This document shows positions 10,237 through 20,256 of a DNA stretch of 64,000 nucleotides, one piece after another. Where the stretch lies: positions 458,166 to 522,165 of the forward strand of contig NZ_PFXK01000003.1 in NCBI RefSeq assembly GCF_002812955.1. Direction: 5' to 3'. The translations under genes were made by a program, and so were the position numbers. The notes under the pieces were generated by a model that saw only the letters and a program-made list of their open reading frames with translations, had not been told where the DNA came from and searched no databases. This DNA comes from Vibrio sp. HA2012. GTDB lineage: Bacteria > Pseudomonadota > Gammaproteobacteria > Enterobacterales > Vibrionaceae. Within the stretch, counting starts at the first letter, position 1, and each line of letters starts with the position of its first letter.

Positions 10237-11573
10237 GCCTTTACCTTTGTTGCCGGTATACCCTGCTGACGTTCAGCCAGTATCTGCTGTGCGGCAAAGT
10301 AGCCGGTGCTAATAGCGACGCCTCCTCCGCAGCCATGAGCAACAGGGTTATACCCGGACAGTATGGAACCGGCACAGAAGAGGTTATTGATAATTTTCCC
10401 CTGAATAGAAGGCTGGAAACGCTTATTTGTTGCTACTCCAAAAGACATAAATGCATGTGGAGTAGGACTGAAAAAGTCTTTCTGATGCCAGGATGACCGG
10501 TTTGCTGTTTCCGTCAGATCCAGTCCGAAAACCGGTTCTTCAATATGTTGTTGATGGGCAATCAGTCCCTTACTGAAAAAACTGCCAGAAGCCAGCACAT
10601 AATGTCCGGCACTTAAGTTGATATCGGCCATTTTTCTTGTTCTGATACTGGTCAGGCGTTGTATTCCTTTTTCTTCCCGGAATATTCCTCGGAGTACTTC
10701 GTCACCTTTTATCAGGATTCCTCCGTTGTTGATAAATGTGTTCATCAACGTATTTTCTATCCGGATCCCTGGCAGAGAAGGAGGCATTGTGGGAACTTCG
10801 TGAAACTGAAGCTTGGTGCTCTGGCTGAGTTTATTCATCAGATCTAATCCCTCTCCATTGCCCAGAACAGCAGGAATGATCACCAGATCGTCGGGTGTTG
10901 CTGCTGAGGAAAGCTGACCCGCAAACGCCTCAAACTGACTGTCTTCTCGCAGAATTCTGGCAAGATCAATAGAACGAAAGTCGTGCGGATTCCGGTTTAA
11001 TCGGCTGAAAGCCGATACACTGACTCTGACCGTTTTTATCGGAATATATTGAAAAGCATCATGATGAAGCAGGTTTCCTCGTGCAATTTGAGGCTGAAAG
11101 TCCCTGAATCCATCAATGGTGATCAGCACAATACGTTGGATCCGGGAGAGATCATTAAAATTGAAATCTATCTTTCTGACATATGGCTGAGAAAGCCAGG
11201 TAGGTTTTAGCGTGCCTAATGTGGTGATCCTATAGTGATTTTCCTGTGTATTCTTGCTGCTTAGCGATAAGTTTTGTTGTTCCATCAGAGCCTGATACCA
11301 GTTCATTCCTTCACGGACAATGCATGAGCCCAGCTTTGCATAAGGGTGGTGTGGCAGAGTGGTTTGCAGATGTTCGATCTCCTGCCAGGGATTTTTGACT
11401 GGCTGGTGGGTGAACAGGGAGTGAGATAACAGATCAATGGAGCCGGATGAAAAATGCAGTGCGCTCTGACCGCTGCTGATAATTGCAGTGCGCAGACCGT
11501 GATCCAGACATCTTAATGCAGCACAATAACCCGCCATGCCACTACCGATAACGATAACATCATAATTCAGCAT
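10233..11573 (-). CDS. glpB: Anaerobic glycerol-3-phosphate dehydrogenase subunit B
   Basis: 446 residues from the ATG at 11573, one base after the glpA stop; a longer open frame upstream lies inside glpA and is not used. The start MLNYDVIVIGSGMAGYCAAL is a Rossmann FAD/NAD-binding motif. GlpB is a flavoprotein subunit of the GlpABC complex that oxidises sn-glycerol 3-phosphate to dihydroxyacetone phosphate under anaerobic conditions. A C-terminal GYNPVAHGCGGGVAISTG segment is the second dinucleotide-binding part. Order glpA-glpB-glpC is standard. Confidence 0.93.
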   Translation of the reverse strand: MLNYDVIVIGSGMAGYCAALRCLDHGLRTAIISSGQSALHFSSGSIDLLSHSLFTHQPVKNPWQEIEHLQTTLPHHPYAKLGSCIVREGMNWYQALMEQQNLSLSSKNTQENHYRITTLGTLKPTWLSQPYVRKIDFNFNDLSRIQRIVLITIDGFRDFQPQIARGNLLHHDAFQYIPIKTVRVSVSAFSRLNRNPHDFRSIDLARILREDSQFEAFAGQLSSAATPDDLVIIPAVLGNGEGLDLMNKLSQSTKLQFHEVPTMPPSLPGIRIENTLMNTFINNGGILIKGDEVLRGIFREEKGIQRLTSIRTRKMADINLSAGHYVLASGSFFSKGLIAHQQHIEEPVFGLDLTETANRSSWHQKDFFSPTPHAFMSFGVATNKRFQPSIQGKIINNLFCAGSILSGYNPVAHGCGGGVAISTGYFAAQQILAERQQGIPATKVKA

Positions 11574-11574
11574 A

Positions 11575-13221
11575 CTATTTTTGCTCCTGATCAGCTTTCT
11601 TTCCGGGGAGCGGTATATCACTACAACCAAACAGGCCTTCGTAGATCCAGTAGCTGAATTCGGCTTCACGCAGAGCTTCTCCCCAGAATATTGGCTTAAT
11701 ACCTGTCCATCTTTCTTCCATAAAATCGACGAGTAACTGTCCTGATTCATATCCGGACAAGTTGCCGTATTCTTTAAACAGGCCTGCAGCCCGGTAGGCA
11801 CAGAGTTCCCCCTGACAGGGTCCCATACCCAGACGAGTTCGACGGCGCAGATCGATCAGATTGTGCACATCCAATTGTTTTATTGCGTATTCGATTTCAC
11901 CGGCAGTCACCATTTCACATTCGCAAATGATGGTTTGATTTTTGGGTTGTTCAGAAAGGAAAGATATGGCCCGCTCGCCATGCCGGTAAATAGCCGATTC
12001 ATAAACAGGTTTAGCCATGCTGATATGCTTTCTGCTCTGTTTGGGAAGACGATCTGAACCCGGTAACGGACGGATGTGAGTTGTACAAGGCGTGGTATGG
12101 CCCAGTTTTTTTGCGATCAGGTCAGTTGCCTGTTCAGCCATCAGGCGGTAAGTCATCAGTTTGCCGCCGGTGATGGTGGTTAAGCCTTTCAAACCATCTC
12201 GTTCTTGGTGATCCAGCAGTACAATACCGCGACTGATACTCCGTCCGGTGTGGCCACTTTCCAGAGAAACCAGAGGCCGGACTCCGGCATAGGCTCTGAG
12301 AACACGGGTATGCTCCATAACCGGAGCCAGTTTTACACCTTCTTTCAGCAGCAGATCTACGTCTTTGTCGGTGACATGCAGATCGTCTATACCGTCATAG
12401 TCAATCTCTTCTGAGGTGGTGCCGATGAGTGAAATAGTATCACCGGGTACGAGGATATCGGCATCAGAGGGTTTTCGGCAACGGTTGAGCACCAGATTGT
12501 TGATCCGGTAATCGAGGATCAGTAACGAACCTTTAGACGGGAACATTTTGATATCTAGATCGGCATATTCGCAGATCCTCTGTCCCCAGATCCCCGCTGC
12601 ATTGATAACCTCATGGGCGAATATCTGCAAAGATTGTTTTGTCTGACTGTGTATGCCGTTTACTCCAATGACCTTATCCCCGTTGCGGATCAGAGACGTT
12701 ACCAGTGTATGGCTAAACAAGCGTGCACCGTGTTCTTTTGCATCCAGTACATTTGAGGCACAGAGCCGGAAAGGATCCAGTGTACCGTCCGGCACTCTGA
12801 CGGCTCCGGTTAACTGAGGATTTGTATTCGGCTCCAGAAGCAGAGCTTCTTCAGGGGTTAATGGTTCAGCTTCAATACCTGCGGAGTGGCAGGCATGAAT
12901 AAAGGTATCCTGAAACATCCGATCATCTTCTGGCAACGTAATAAACAGCCCGGAAGTGTCCTCCACACAGTGCCGGGCAATGTGTTTCAGGATACGATTT
13001 TCCTGTATGCACTCTCTGGCGGAGTGTTGATCAGTTACCGCATATCTGGCTCCGGAGTGCAGCAGGCCATGATTGCGTCCGGTGGTACCCGAGGCCAGAT
13101 CATCCTTTTCCAGTAAAATACAGTCGATACCTCGTAGTGCACAATCACGCATAATGCCTGTGCCTGTTGCCCCGCCACCAATGATGATAACTTCGGTTTG
13201 ATACTGTATGCCTGATTTCAT
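11575..13221 (-). CDS. glpA: Anaerobic glycerol-3-phosphate dehydrogenase subunit A
   Basis: 548 residues. The N-terminus has a GxGxxG FAD site (IIIGGGATGTGI, about 12-23) and the DAO-fold signature GTTGRNHGLLHSGARY. A C-terminal BFD-like [2Fe-2S] domain is seen in ICECEMVTAGEI and GMGPCQGELC. This is the catalytic subunit of anaerobic glycerol-3-phosphate dehydrogenase. It is the first gene of glpABC and faces glpK across a 206-base divergent promoter region, so glycerol uptake/phosphorylation and oxidation are probably controlled together. Confidence 0.95.
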   Translation of the reverse strand: MKSGIQYQTEVIIIGGGATGTGIMRDCALRGIDCILLEKDDLASGTTGRNHGLLHSGARYAVTDQHSARECIQENRILKHIARHCVEDTSGLFITLPEDDRMFQDTFIHACHSAGIEAEPLTPEEALLLEPNTNPQLTGAVRVPDGTLDPFRLCASNVLDAKEHGARLFSHTLVTSLIRNGDKVIGVNGIHSQTKQSLQIFAHEVINAAGIWGQRICEYADLDIKMFPSKGSLLILDYRINNLVLNRCRKPSDADILVPGDTISLIGTTSEEIDYDGIDDLHVTDKDVDLLLKEGVKLAPVMEHTRVLRAYAGVRPLVSLESGHTGRSISRGIVLLDHQERDGLKGLTTITGGKLMTYRLMAEQATDLIAKKLGHTTPCTTHIRPLPGSDRLPKQSRKHISMAKPVYESAIYRHGERAISFLSEQPKNQTIICECEMVTAGEIEYAIKQLDVHNLIDLRRRTRLGMGPCQGELCAYRAAGLFKEYGNLSGYESGQLLVDFMEERWTGIKPIFWGEALREAEFSYWIYEGLFGCSDIPLPGKKADQEQK

Positions 13222-13427
13222 GGTTATCTTATTTGTGAAATGTATTGTTACAGTGTGGCACTAAAAATATGTCTGTGAATGATAAAGGTTCGCAAATTTG
13301 ACAAAGTCTTATTTGTTATCTGTGTTCAGAGCTTTACTGAATAACCATCACGGTAATGTTTCGGGTTTGTGTTTATTCTCAGTCTATCTACCTGAATCCC
13401 CAAGTATGACAACTGACAGAAACAGAC
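13222..13427. promoter_or_regulatory. Divergent glpA / glpK promoter region
   Basis: 206 bases between two divergent starts. It is AT-rich and contains TTCG-centred elements (AAGGTTCGCAAAT near 13286; ATGTTTCGGG near 13355) that resemble GlpR half-sites (ATGTTCG-like), but neither is a perfect match. No glpR gene is in the window. Confidence 0.4.
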
Positions 13428-14960
13428 ATGAAACAAAATGCTTTACCAATGAATAATCAATATATTGTGGCTCTTGATCAAGGAACTACAAGTTCGCGAG
13501 CCGTTGTGCTGGATCATGATGCCAATATTATTAGTGTCGCTCAGCGGGAGTTTACTCAGATATATCCACAGGCAGGTTGGGTGGAACATGATCCGCTGGA
13601 AATTTATGCGACACAAAGCTCGACTTTGATTGAAGCGCTTGAACAGAAAGGAATCCGTTCTGATCAGGTCGTCGGCATCGGGATAACCAATCAGCGGGAA
13701 ACGACGATCGTCTGGAATAGAGAAACGGGTGAGCCTGTTTATAATGCGATTGTCTGGCAATGTCGTCGTACTGCCGGTATCTGTACAGAGCTGAAAAGCC
13801 GGGATGGTTTTGAGGTGTATGTCAGGGAAAATACGGGTCTGCTACTTGATCCTTATTTCTCCGGTACCAAAGTAAAATGGATTCTGGATCAGGTTGAAGG
13901 GGCAAGGGAGCTTGCGCAGGAAGGGAAACTTCTTTTTGGAACGGTGGACACCTGGCTGGTGTGGAAAATGACTCAGGGCCAGGTTCATGTGACGGACTAC
14001 ACTAATGCTTCCCGGACACTCCTGTTTAATATCAATACATTACAATGGGACGACAGGATTCTGGAAGAATTGGATATTCCACGCTCAATGCTGCCGGAAG
14101 TCAGGCCTTCTTCGGAGATCTACGGCAAAACAAATATTGGTGGTAAGGGAGGAACTCGTATTCCCATTGCCGGTATTGCCGGAGATCAGCAGGCGGCACT
14201 GTTTGGACAGATGTGTGTGAAACCTGGTCAGGCAAAAAATACCTATGGAACCGGCTGTTTTCTACTGATGAATACTGGACAGGAAAAAGTGACGTCACAA
14301 AACGGTCTGCTGACAACGCTGGGATGTGGGGCGAGCGGTGAAGTGGCGTATGCACTGGAAGGTTCTGTATTTATGGGTGGGGCATCTATTCAGTGGCTGC
14401 GGGATGAAATGAAACTGCTGGATGATGCAAGAGACTCTGAATACCTTGCAACCCAGATAGATTCTTCCAATGGGGTGTATGTGGTTCCTGCTTTTACTGG
14501 GTTAGGCGCACCATACTGGGATGCTTATGCCCGGGGGACAATTGTTGGTATGAGCCGGGGGACAGGGGCTAATCATATTATCCGGGCTACGCTGGAAAGT
14601 ATTGCTTATCAGAGTAAGGATGTGATCGATGCAATGCAGGCAGATTCAGGAATTCAACTCACGTCATTACGGGTTGATGGCGGAGCAGTTGCAAATAATT
14701 TCCTGATGCAGTTTCAGGCCGATATTCTGCAGACGGATGTTCTGCGGCCGAAAGTCACCGAAGTCACGGCGCTTGGGGCTGCTTATTTGGCCGGTCTTGC
14801 CGTTGGCTTCTGGAGCTGTTTGGATGAAGTCTCCGGTAAGGCTGAAATTGACCGGATTTTTACTCCGGCAGAAGATCAGGAGAAACAAACGCAGAGATAT
14901 GCAGGCTGGAGGCGGGCGGTTCGTGGTGTGCTGGCATGGTCTGGTGTGGAAGATGAATAA
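13428..14960 (+). CDS. glpK: Glycerol kinase
   Basis: 510 residues. The FGGY-kinase start [18 protein letters not shown] is the phosphate-binding loop, and [18 protein letters not shown] and the late [10 protein letters not shown] motif are all present. It phosphorylates glycerol with ATP to sn-glycerol 3-phosphate, the substrate of GlpABC next door. Two ATGs are possible: 13428 and 13449; the second gives 503 residues, nearer the usual 502, but neither has a clear ribosome site. No glpF facilitator gene precedes it, unlike the common glpF-glpK order. Identity is certain. Confidence 0.96.
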   Translation: MKQNALPMNNQYIVALDQGTTSSRAVVLDHDANIISVAQREFTQIYPQAGWVEHDPLEIYATQSSTLIEALEQKGIRSDQVVGIGITNQRETTIVWNRETGEPVYNAIVWQCRRTAGICTELKSRDGFEVYVRENTGLLLDPYFSGTKVKWILDQVEGARELAQEGKLLFGTVDTWLVWKMTQGQVHVTDYTNASRTLLFNINTLQWDDRILEELDIPRSMLPEVRPSSEIYGKTNIGGKGGTRIPIAGIAGDQQAALFGQMCVKPGQAKNTYGTGCFLLMNTGQEKVTSQNGLLTTLGCGASGEVAYALEGSVFMGGASIQWLRDEMKLLDDARDSEYLATQIDSSNGVYVVPAFTGLGAPYWDAYARGTIVGMSRGTGANHIIRATLESIAYQSKDVIDAMQADSGIQLTSLRVDGGAVANNFLMQFQADILQTDVLRPKVTEVTALGAAYLAGLAVGFWSCLDEVSGKAEIDRIFTPAEDQEKQTQRYAGWRRAVRGVLAWSGVEDE

Positions 14961-15133
14961 CAAATAATATGTTGGTTATGGAGGTTACAAACAGGATCCT
15001 TACGGCCCCCTTTTTGATAGTTTTTATCTATTGATTTAATATGTAAAATCTATTTTTCTTTATGAAGATTGCGTGTGATTATGTATACAGAGCAGAACAT
15101 TGCCATTCAATAACATAAAGGAAAAGTAAAGTT

Positions 15134-15691
15134 ATGATTAATACTAAAATTAAACCATTCAGCGCCACGGCTTTCAAAAACGGTGAATTTGTTGATATCA
15201 CTGAGCAGGATGTAGCGGGGAAGTGGGCAGTCTTCTTTTTCTACCCTGCTGATTTCACATTTGTATGTCCGACAGAACTGGGCGATCTTGCCGACCACTA
15301 TGACGAGCTGCAAAAGCGTGGCGTAGAAGTATTTTCTGTCTCCACAGATACTCACTTCACTCACAAAGCGTGGCATGACAGTTCAGATACCATCGGTAAA
15401 ATCAATTACTACATGGTTGGTGACCAGACTGGCAATATCACTAATAACTTTGGTGTAATGCGCGAAGGTCAGGGTCTTGCTGACCGTGCTACTTTCCTGA
15501 TTGACCCTGACGGTGTTATTCAGGCGATGGAAATTACAGCTGAAGGTATCGGCCGTGATGCAGAAGATCTGCTGCGTAAGGTAAAAGCCGCTCAGTATGT
15601 TGCTGCACACCCAGGCGAAGTATGCCCGGCGAAATGGAAAGAAGGTGAAGAAACGCTGGCTCCTTCACTGGATCTGGTTGGTAAGATTTAA
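15134..15691 (+). CDS. ahpC: Alkyl hydroperoxide reductase peroxiredoxin subunit
   Basis: 185 residues. The peroxidatic cysteine is C45 in [11 protein letters not shown] and the resolving cysteine C164 in [10 protein letters not shown], the typical 2-Cys peroxiredoxin (AhpC/Prx1) arrangement. It reduces hydrogen peroxide and organic peroxides in the cytoplasm and is reduced by AhpF, encoded 164 bases downstream. AAGGAAAAG upstream is a usable ribosome site. Codon use looks highly expressed, as expected for ahpC. No OxyR box could be assigned by eye. Confidence 0.97.
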   Translation: MINTKIKPFSATAFKNGEFVDITEQDVAGKWAVFFFYPADFTFVCPTELGDLADHYDELQKRGVEVFSVSTDTHFTHKAWHDSSDTIGKINYYMVGDQTGNITNNFGVMREGQGLADRATFLIDPDGVIQAMEITAEGIGRDAEDLLRKVKAAQYVAAHPGEVCPAKWKEGEETLAPSLDLVGKI

Positions 15692-15855
15692 TTCTTTCGG
15701 AACGGATTAGTTATTCCAAGTTATATTAGTTAGTTTCCAGTTATAAACGTAGCAGGACGGATTCTGGATATAATCCGGAAATCTGACCTGCTTCTTCTTA
15801 TCTGTTTCTATCCAGAGTGACCACTCTATAAATCATAATAAAGGTGTGAGTGAAC

Positions 15856-17421
15856 ATGTTAGATCAAGCAATCAAACAACAATTAAAGCAGTATCTGAGT
15901 AATCTGAAACACGATGTCCGGCTAGTGGTCAGCCTGGATGAAAGCAAAGCTTCTCAGGATATTTTTTCCTTAGCGAGTGAAATTTCTGAACTCAGTGATT
16001 TGGTATCTGTAGTTCGGGATGACAGTGCCAGTGAACGTAAACCGGTTATGGCCGTCACTAATCCGGAAAAAGGGTCTACTCTGCGTTTTGCCGGCCTGCC
16101 AATGGGGCACGAGTTTACTTCTCTGGTGCTGGCTCTATTGCACAGTGGTGGTCATCCTATGAAGCTTGACCCAGAGACGATTAAGCAGATCGCAAATCTG
16201 AACAAGCAACTGGATGTTGAGATCTTTATTTCTCTGTCGTGTCAGAATTGTCCGGATGTGGTGCAGGCTTTTAATATGATGGCTGCTATTAATCCGGATA
16301 TTCAGGTTACTATGATTGATGGTGCCCTGTTCCAGAATGAAGTCAAACAACGTGACATCATGGCTGTGCCGAGTGTATTTGTGAACGGTGAGCTGTTTGG
16401 GCAGGGACGCATGTCACTGGCTGAAATTATGACGAAGCTGGACGATGGTGCAGCAGAAAAAGCGGCTGCCGGTATTAACGAGAAAGAACCGTTTGATGTG
16501 TTGGTTGTCGGTGGTGGCCCGGCTGGTGGTGCGGCAGCGATTTATTCTGCACGTAAAGGCATCCGTACCGGTATCGTAGCGAAACGTTTTGGTGGTCAGG
16601 TTATGGATACCATGGCTATTGAAAACTTTATTTCAGTGAAGAGAACGGAAGGTCCTAAGCTGGCTGCGGATATGGGTGAACACCTGAAAGAATATGGTGT
16701 GGATATTATTACCGATCAGCAGGTAGATAAACTCATGGGTGCAGAGCTCACTGAAGATGGTTATATCAATGTGATGCTGGAAAGTGGTGCGATGCTGAAG
16801 AGCAGGAGTGTGATTTTGAGTCCGGGTGCCCGCTGGAGAGAGATGAACGTACCGGGGGAACAGGAATACCGTAATAAAGGGGTAGCGTACTGTCCTCACT
16901 GTGACGGTCCTCTGTTTAAAGGTAAGAAAACAGCTGTTATTGGTGGTGGTAACTCGGGTATTGAAGCGGCTATCGATCTGGCCGGTATTGTTCAGCATGT
17001 GACGGTTCTGGAATTTGCTGGTGAGCTGAGGGCTGATCAGGTACTGATCAAAAAAGCAAATTCACTGCCTAATGTGGATATCATTACCATGGCGCAGACA
17101 ACAGAGGTTATTGGTGATGGTAAGCGTGTGACCGGTCTTAAGTATAAAGACCGTAATACGGATGAAATTAAACAGCTGGAACTGTCAGGTATCTTTGTTC
17201 AGATTGGTCTGGTGCCAAATACAGAGTGGCTGAAAGATTCTGATGTACAGCTTTCTGTAAGAGGTGAAATAGAGGTCGGTAGTCATGGTGAAACCAGTAT
17301 GGCTGGTGTATTTGCCGCCGGTGATGCGACAACTGTTCCATATAAGCAGATCATTATAGCGATGGGAGACGGTGCAAAAGCCAGTCTTGGAGCATTTGAT
17401 TATCTGATCCGTCAGGGATAA
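15856..17421 (+). CDS. ahpF: Alkyl hydroperoxide reductase flavoprotein subunit
   Basis: 521 residues from the ATG at 15856 (MLDQAIKQQ matches the AhpF family start); a GTG two codons earlier has better spacing from AAAGG and is the alternative. Order: two thioredoxin-like folds with C129/C132 (SCQNC), FAD site [14 protein letters not shown], redox pair YCPHC near 344-348, NAD(P)H site [13 protein letters not shown], and C-terminal FAD motif GVFAAGD. It moves electrons from NADH to AhpC. A clear terminator follows. Confidence 0.96.
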   Translation: MLDQAIKQQLKQYLSNLKHDVRLVVSLDESKASQDIFSLASEISELSDLVSVVRDDSASERKPVMAVTNPEKGSTLRFAGLPMGHEFTSLVLALLHSGGHPMKLDPETIKQIANLNKQLDVEIFISLSCQNCPDVVQAFNMMAAINPDIQVTMIDGALFQNEVKQRDIMAVPSVFVNGELFGQGRMSLAEIMTKLDDGAAEKAAAGINEKEPFDVLVVGGGPAGGAAAIYSARKGIRTGIVAKRFGGQVMDTMAIENFISVKRTEGPKLAADMGEHLKEYGVDIITDQQVDKLMGAELTEDGYINVMLESGAMLKSRSVILSPGARWREMNVPGEQEYRNKGVAYCPHCDGPLFKGKKTAVIGGGNSGIEAAIDLAGIVQHVTVLEFAGELRADQVLIKKANSLPNVDIITMAQTTEVIGDGKRVTGLKYKDRNTDEIKQLELSGIFVQIGLVPNTEWLKDSDVQLSVRGEIEVGSHGETSMAGVFAAGDATTVPYKQIIIAMGDGAKASLGAFDYLIRQG

Positions 17422-17444
17422 TAGACCTTTATACAAATCAGCTG

Positions 17445-17471
17445 AAGCCCGATGATTCATCGGGCTTTTTT
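17445..17471 (+). terminator. Terminator after ahpF
   Basis: Perfect 9-pair stem AAGCCCGAT / ATCGGGCTT with a 5-base loop and a following T tract. It may serve both strands, since the next gene converges on it. Confidence 0.9.
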
Positions 17472-17490
17472 ATACCTTAATTTAAGCTAG

Positions 17491-18222
17491 TTATTTGCCG
17501 TAGCGGTTGCCTTTTAACTTAAACGAAAGCGTAAAACTCGGATCTGACGGGATCAGTGTCGAGTGACGTTCAATTTCATATCCGGGAAGCTGTTTTCTGA
17601 AATAAGAGAGCAGGCGTTGTTTATTGAAGATCCCCAGCTTAGCGGTGATTTCGCGGTTTTCTTTGCCTGAATGACCGCTGATATCTGCTACTGAGTGACC
17701 ATAATCTGTATTTTTGGTGGTGATTCCTTTCAGTGACCATTCCACACATTCCTGATTCAGGTCGCTTCTTAAAGAGCGGTTGACTTTAATGACATCGTCA
17801 TCGTAGAACTCTAGTAAAACCAGTTGATATTTGTTGCGCTCAATGGCTTTTGTCAGTTTATCTAACTGGAAAGAGTGGTGCCAGTCCGCACTGGTGGTAC
17901 TGGAAATAACCAGACAAGGAGATGCGTTAAAGTAGATGAATTCCAGTACATCGCCTTTTACGACTTTTCGGGTGTTTAAAGACGGCTTTTTCTGGCTGTC
18001 GATATAAGTAATGGCGTATTGTTTACTGAGCTTTTCTGCGAGAGGTGCAAATCCTGAAAAGATTATTGGTCTTGAACATGGGGATGTGAAATGGCTGATA
18101 ATACTTTTTTCGATAGTATTCTTGCTATAGATAGTATTCTTTTTATCGATGATAGCGCCCTCTCCCGTTCGGGGAGAAGAATGCGGGGGTTCTGCCGTAT
18201 CAACACTGGTAAGTTCAAACAT
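17491..18222 (-). CDS. Hypothetical protein
   Basis: 243 residues, not recognised. No signal peptide or membrane segment. The first 30 residues include SSPRTGEGA, coded by a small hairpin (TCTCCC gttcg GGGAGA, 18161-18177) of the kind found in dispersed genomic repeats, so the natural start may lie further in. The remainder alternates strands and helices (PIIFSGFAPLAEKL, CLVISSTTSADWHH, QLVLLEFYDDDVI) and could be an alpha/beta fold. It converges with ahpF and shares a terminator with it. Confidence 0.6.
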   Translation of the reverse strand: MFELTSVDTAEPPHSSPRTGEGAIIDKKNTIYSKNTIEKSIISHFTSPCSRPIIFSGFAPLAEKLSKQYAITYIDSQKKPSLNTRKVVKGDVLEFIYFNASPCLVISSTTSADWHHSFQLDKLTKAIERNKYQLVLLEFYDDDVIKVNRSLRSDLNQECVEWSLKGITTKNTDYGHSVADISGHSGKENREITAKLGIFNKQRLLSYFRKQLPGYEIERHSTLIPSDPSFTLSFKLKGNRYGK

Positions 18223-18552
18223 AACGCGATCCTTATAAATATCATCATAAACGTGGTTGTTTGGCTTACCGGATACAACATATATGCCAAAATTTAAGTA
18301 GTTTTTTATTTTTATTAAATTGTTTATTTAGGTTATTTATTCTGATGTTTTGCGGATTTACTGGTCGTTCTATTTGTTTTATTCGGTTTTTTTCAGAGAC
18401 AAGTATTTGAATGGATATTTCAGTGCTAAAACGACAATCTCTGCACTGTACCGGTGCATAGGTTTGTCTTATCTCAGGATGTGAGATTTGAATTATGCTT
18501 GGCGTTATATTATAACGCTTATGTTTTTACTGAGTATAACTGGTTTATTTAT
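18223..18552. other. AT-rich spacer between divergent genes
   Basis: About 330 bases, strongly AT-rich. No gene, RNA or repeat is recognised. It must hold the promoters of the divergent genes at 18222 and 18553. Confidence 0.4.
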
Positions 18553-19230
18553 ATGCATACTATGCTGAAAACGTTGTTTTTACTATATCTTAGTCTGATG
18601 ATATTTGTCTGCTCCGGTTCTGTTCAGGCTCATCCTCATTCCTGGGTAGAGATGAAAACCTATGTTCAGGGTTCAGAAACCCTGGTCACCGGTTTTCAGA
18701 TGGAGTGGGTTTTTGATGCCATGACCACTGCATACATGTTGGATGGTGAAGATCTGTCTCCGGAACATCAACAAGAGTCACTGCAAACATTGGCCGATGA
18801 GATGCTGGCTAATATGTTGGGTGATCATTATTTCACTTATTTTTATGATGAAGATAAGCCTATCCGGTATCTGGAAGGCAGAAATGCACAACTTTCTCTT
18901 AAGCGTGGGAAAGGTGTTTTTTCTTTTGATCTCCCTCTGGTAAAACCTCAACCGATTACGGAATCAGCGTTGAAGTTGTTGATTTTTGAACCCAGTTATT
19001 ATGTTGATATGACATGGAAGCATCCGGCAGACGTTATATTATCGGATGCTCTGGCTAAAAATTGCAGTATAGAAATGGTAGAGCCAAATCCAACACCGGA
19101 ACAGATGAACTATGCCCTGTCTCTGCCATTAGATGCTGATCCGGATAATGCTCTTGGTCAGTTGTTTACTCAAACAGTCCGGTTCCATTGCGTATCGCCG
19201 ACAGATACTGAAGAGGCTATTCATGAATAA
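18553..19230 (+). CDS. DUF1007 family periplasmic protein
   Basis: 225 residues from the ATG at 18553 (18562 is equally possible). A longer frame upstream adds 33 residues that would destroy the signal peptide. The signal peptide (about 1-26) ends at VQAHPHSW; HPHSW right after cleavage is the DUF1007 mark and could bind metal. DUF1007 proteins commonly sit next to nickel/cobalt or other metal transporters, and here the stop overlaps the start of such a transporter by 8 bases. Probable role: periplasmic metal-binding partner (inference). Confidence 0.8.
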   Translation: MHTMLKTLFLLYLSLMIFVCSGSVQAHPHSWVEMKTYVQGSETLVTGFQMEWVFDAMTTAYMLDGEDLSPEHQQESLQTLADEMLANMLGDHYFTYFYDEDKPIRYLEGRNAQLSLKRGKGVFSFDLPLVKPQPITESALKLLIFEPSYYVDMTWKHPADVILSDALAKNCSIEMVEPNPTPEQMNYALSLPLDADPDNALGQLFTQTVRFHCVSPTDTEEAIHE

Positions 19231-20143
19231 GGCAGTATTTCCGTTTCGATATTACCTGAGTACAGTGCTGGTTTTTGGATTTTTAGGATTAATGGCCTAT
19301 CAGCTCTGGCTGGCGTGGCCACAGATTCTTCTTGGCAGTATTAAATGGCAGAGAGAGATTAATGCTGAGTTAAGTGATCTGCTTTATGATGCAAAAGAGA
19401 ATAGCCTTGCGGCTGGCATCTCTTTGGCCGGACTGAGTTTTCTTTACGGTATTCTGCATTCTGTCGGACCAGGGCATGGTAAGGTTATTGTTACCACTTT
19501 TCTGGCAACGCATCCCAGTAAAATTAAACATGGCCTGATATTGACGATTTTGTCGGCCTTTATGCAGGCGATTGTTGCTACTGTTCTGGTTTCTTCTTTA
19601 GTTATTCTTTTCAGTCATTCTATGCGGGATGTGAGCAGTAAGGCTGATTATTTAATTAATGCCAGTTTTCTCGCAATGTCTTTGCTTGGAATTACTATTT
19701 TGTGGCGTACATCAAAAGCTATTTACTATTATCTGAAGCATCACAAGTACAGTGCCGGATGCCACTGTTGTCATTGTGTTTCAGGTAGCCAGTTGAATCA
19801 GGCCATGAACTGGAAATCTTACGTAGGAATTATTATCAGTATCGGTATTCGTCCTTGCTCTGGTGCTATTCTGGTACTTCTTTTCTCTAATGTTGTGGGG
19901 ATTTACTGGCTGGGTATCGTGAGTGCATTTCTGATGGCAATCGGTACGGCTATCACCACATCGACAATTGCTCTGATGACTATTTCCGGGAAAAAGGTTA
20001 TTCAGCGTTATCTAAGAGCTGAAAATCATCAGCATAGTTCACTTGGTAGCATGGGGCTGCAATTTGTCGGTGGTATCTTACTGACCTTGTTGGGTATCAT
20101 TTTATACAGTTCACAAACATACAGTATGTCACCAATATTCTGA
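19223..20143 (+). CDS. NiCoT/RcnA-like nickel-cobalt transporter
   Basis: 306 residues from the ATG at 19223 (AGAGG 8 bases upstream; overlaps the previous stop by 8 bases). About six membrane helices. The first conserved motif HSVGPGHGKVIVTT is typical of the nickel/cobalt family, followed by GIRPCSGAILVL. Between helices a hydrophilic loop has HHKYSAGCHCCHC, a dense His/Cys cluster fit for binding soft metal. Direction (uptake or efflux) cannot be read; the RcnA-like GIRPCSGA motif favours export, the DUF1007 partner is neutral. Confidence 0.82.
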   Translation: MNKAVFPFRYYLSTVLVFGFLGLMAYQLWLAWPQILLGSIKWQREINAELSDLLYDAKENSLAAGISLAGLSFLYGILHSVGPGHGKVIVTTFLATHPSKIKHGLILTILSAFMQAIVATVLVSSLVILFSHSMRDVSSKADYLINASFLAMSLLGITILWRTSKAIYYYLKHHKYSAGCHCCHCVSGSQLNQAMNWKSYVGIIISIGIRPCSGAILVLLFSNVVGIYWLGIVSAFLMAIGTAITTSTIALMTISGKKVIQRYLRAENHQHSSLGSMGLQFVGGILLTLLGIILYSSQTYSMSPIF

Positions 20144-20178
20144 TTTTATATTTCAGTATCTAGTTAACAGACTGATCG

Positions 20179-20207
20179 TTGACATGGAAATACTTCTGGA
20201 TTAAAAC
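20179..20207 (+). promoter_or_regulatory. Probable promoter of the glycyl radical operon
   Basis: TTGACA at 20179-20184, 17 bases, then TAAAAC at 20202-20207. The -10 element is imperfect and overlaps the left arm of the palindrome at 20204-20239. Confidence 0.5.
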
Positions 20208-20239
20208 TTATTTGTGCGCAATAACGCACAAATAAGTTT
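20204..20239. promoter_or_regulatory. 15-bp perfect inverted repeat before the glycyl radical gene
   Basis: Arms AAACTTATTTGTGCG (20204-20218) and CGCACAAATAAGTTT (20225-20239) around CAATAA. It ends 17 bases before the start codon, right at the ribosome site. It could be a repressor operator over the transcription start or an mRNA hairpin limiting translation. Confidence 0.85.
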
Positions 20240-20256
20240 ATTTCAGGAGTCAGAGT

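Noticed and set aside
11575..11801. Longer glpB reading frame reaching into glpA
   Set aside because: The extra 76 residues lie wholly inside glpA and do not match the flavoprotein start, which is at 11573.
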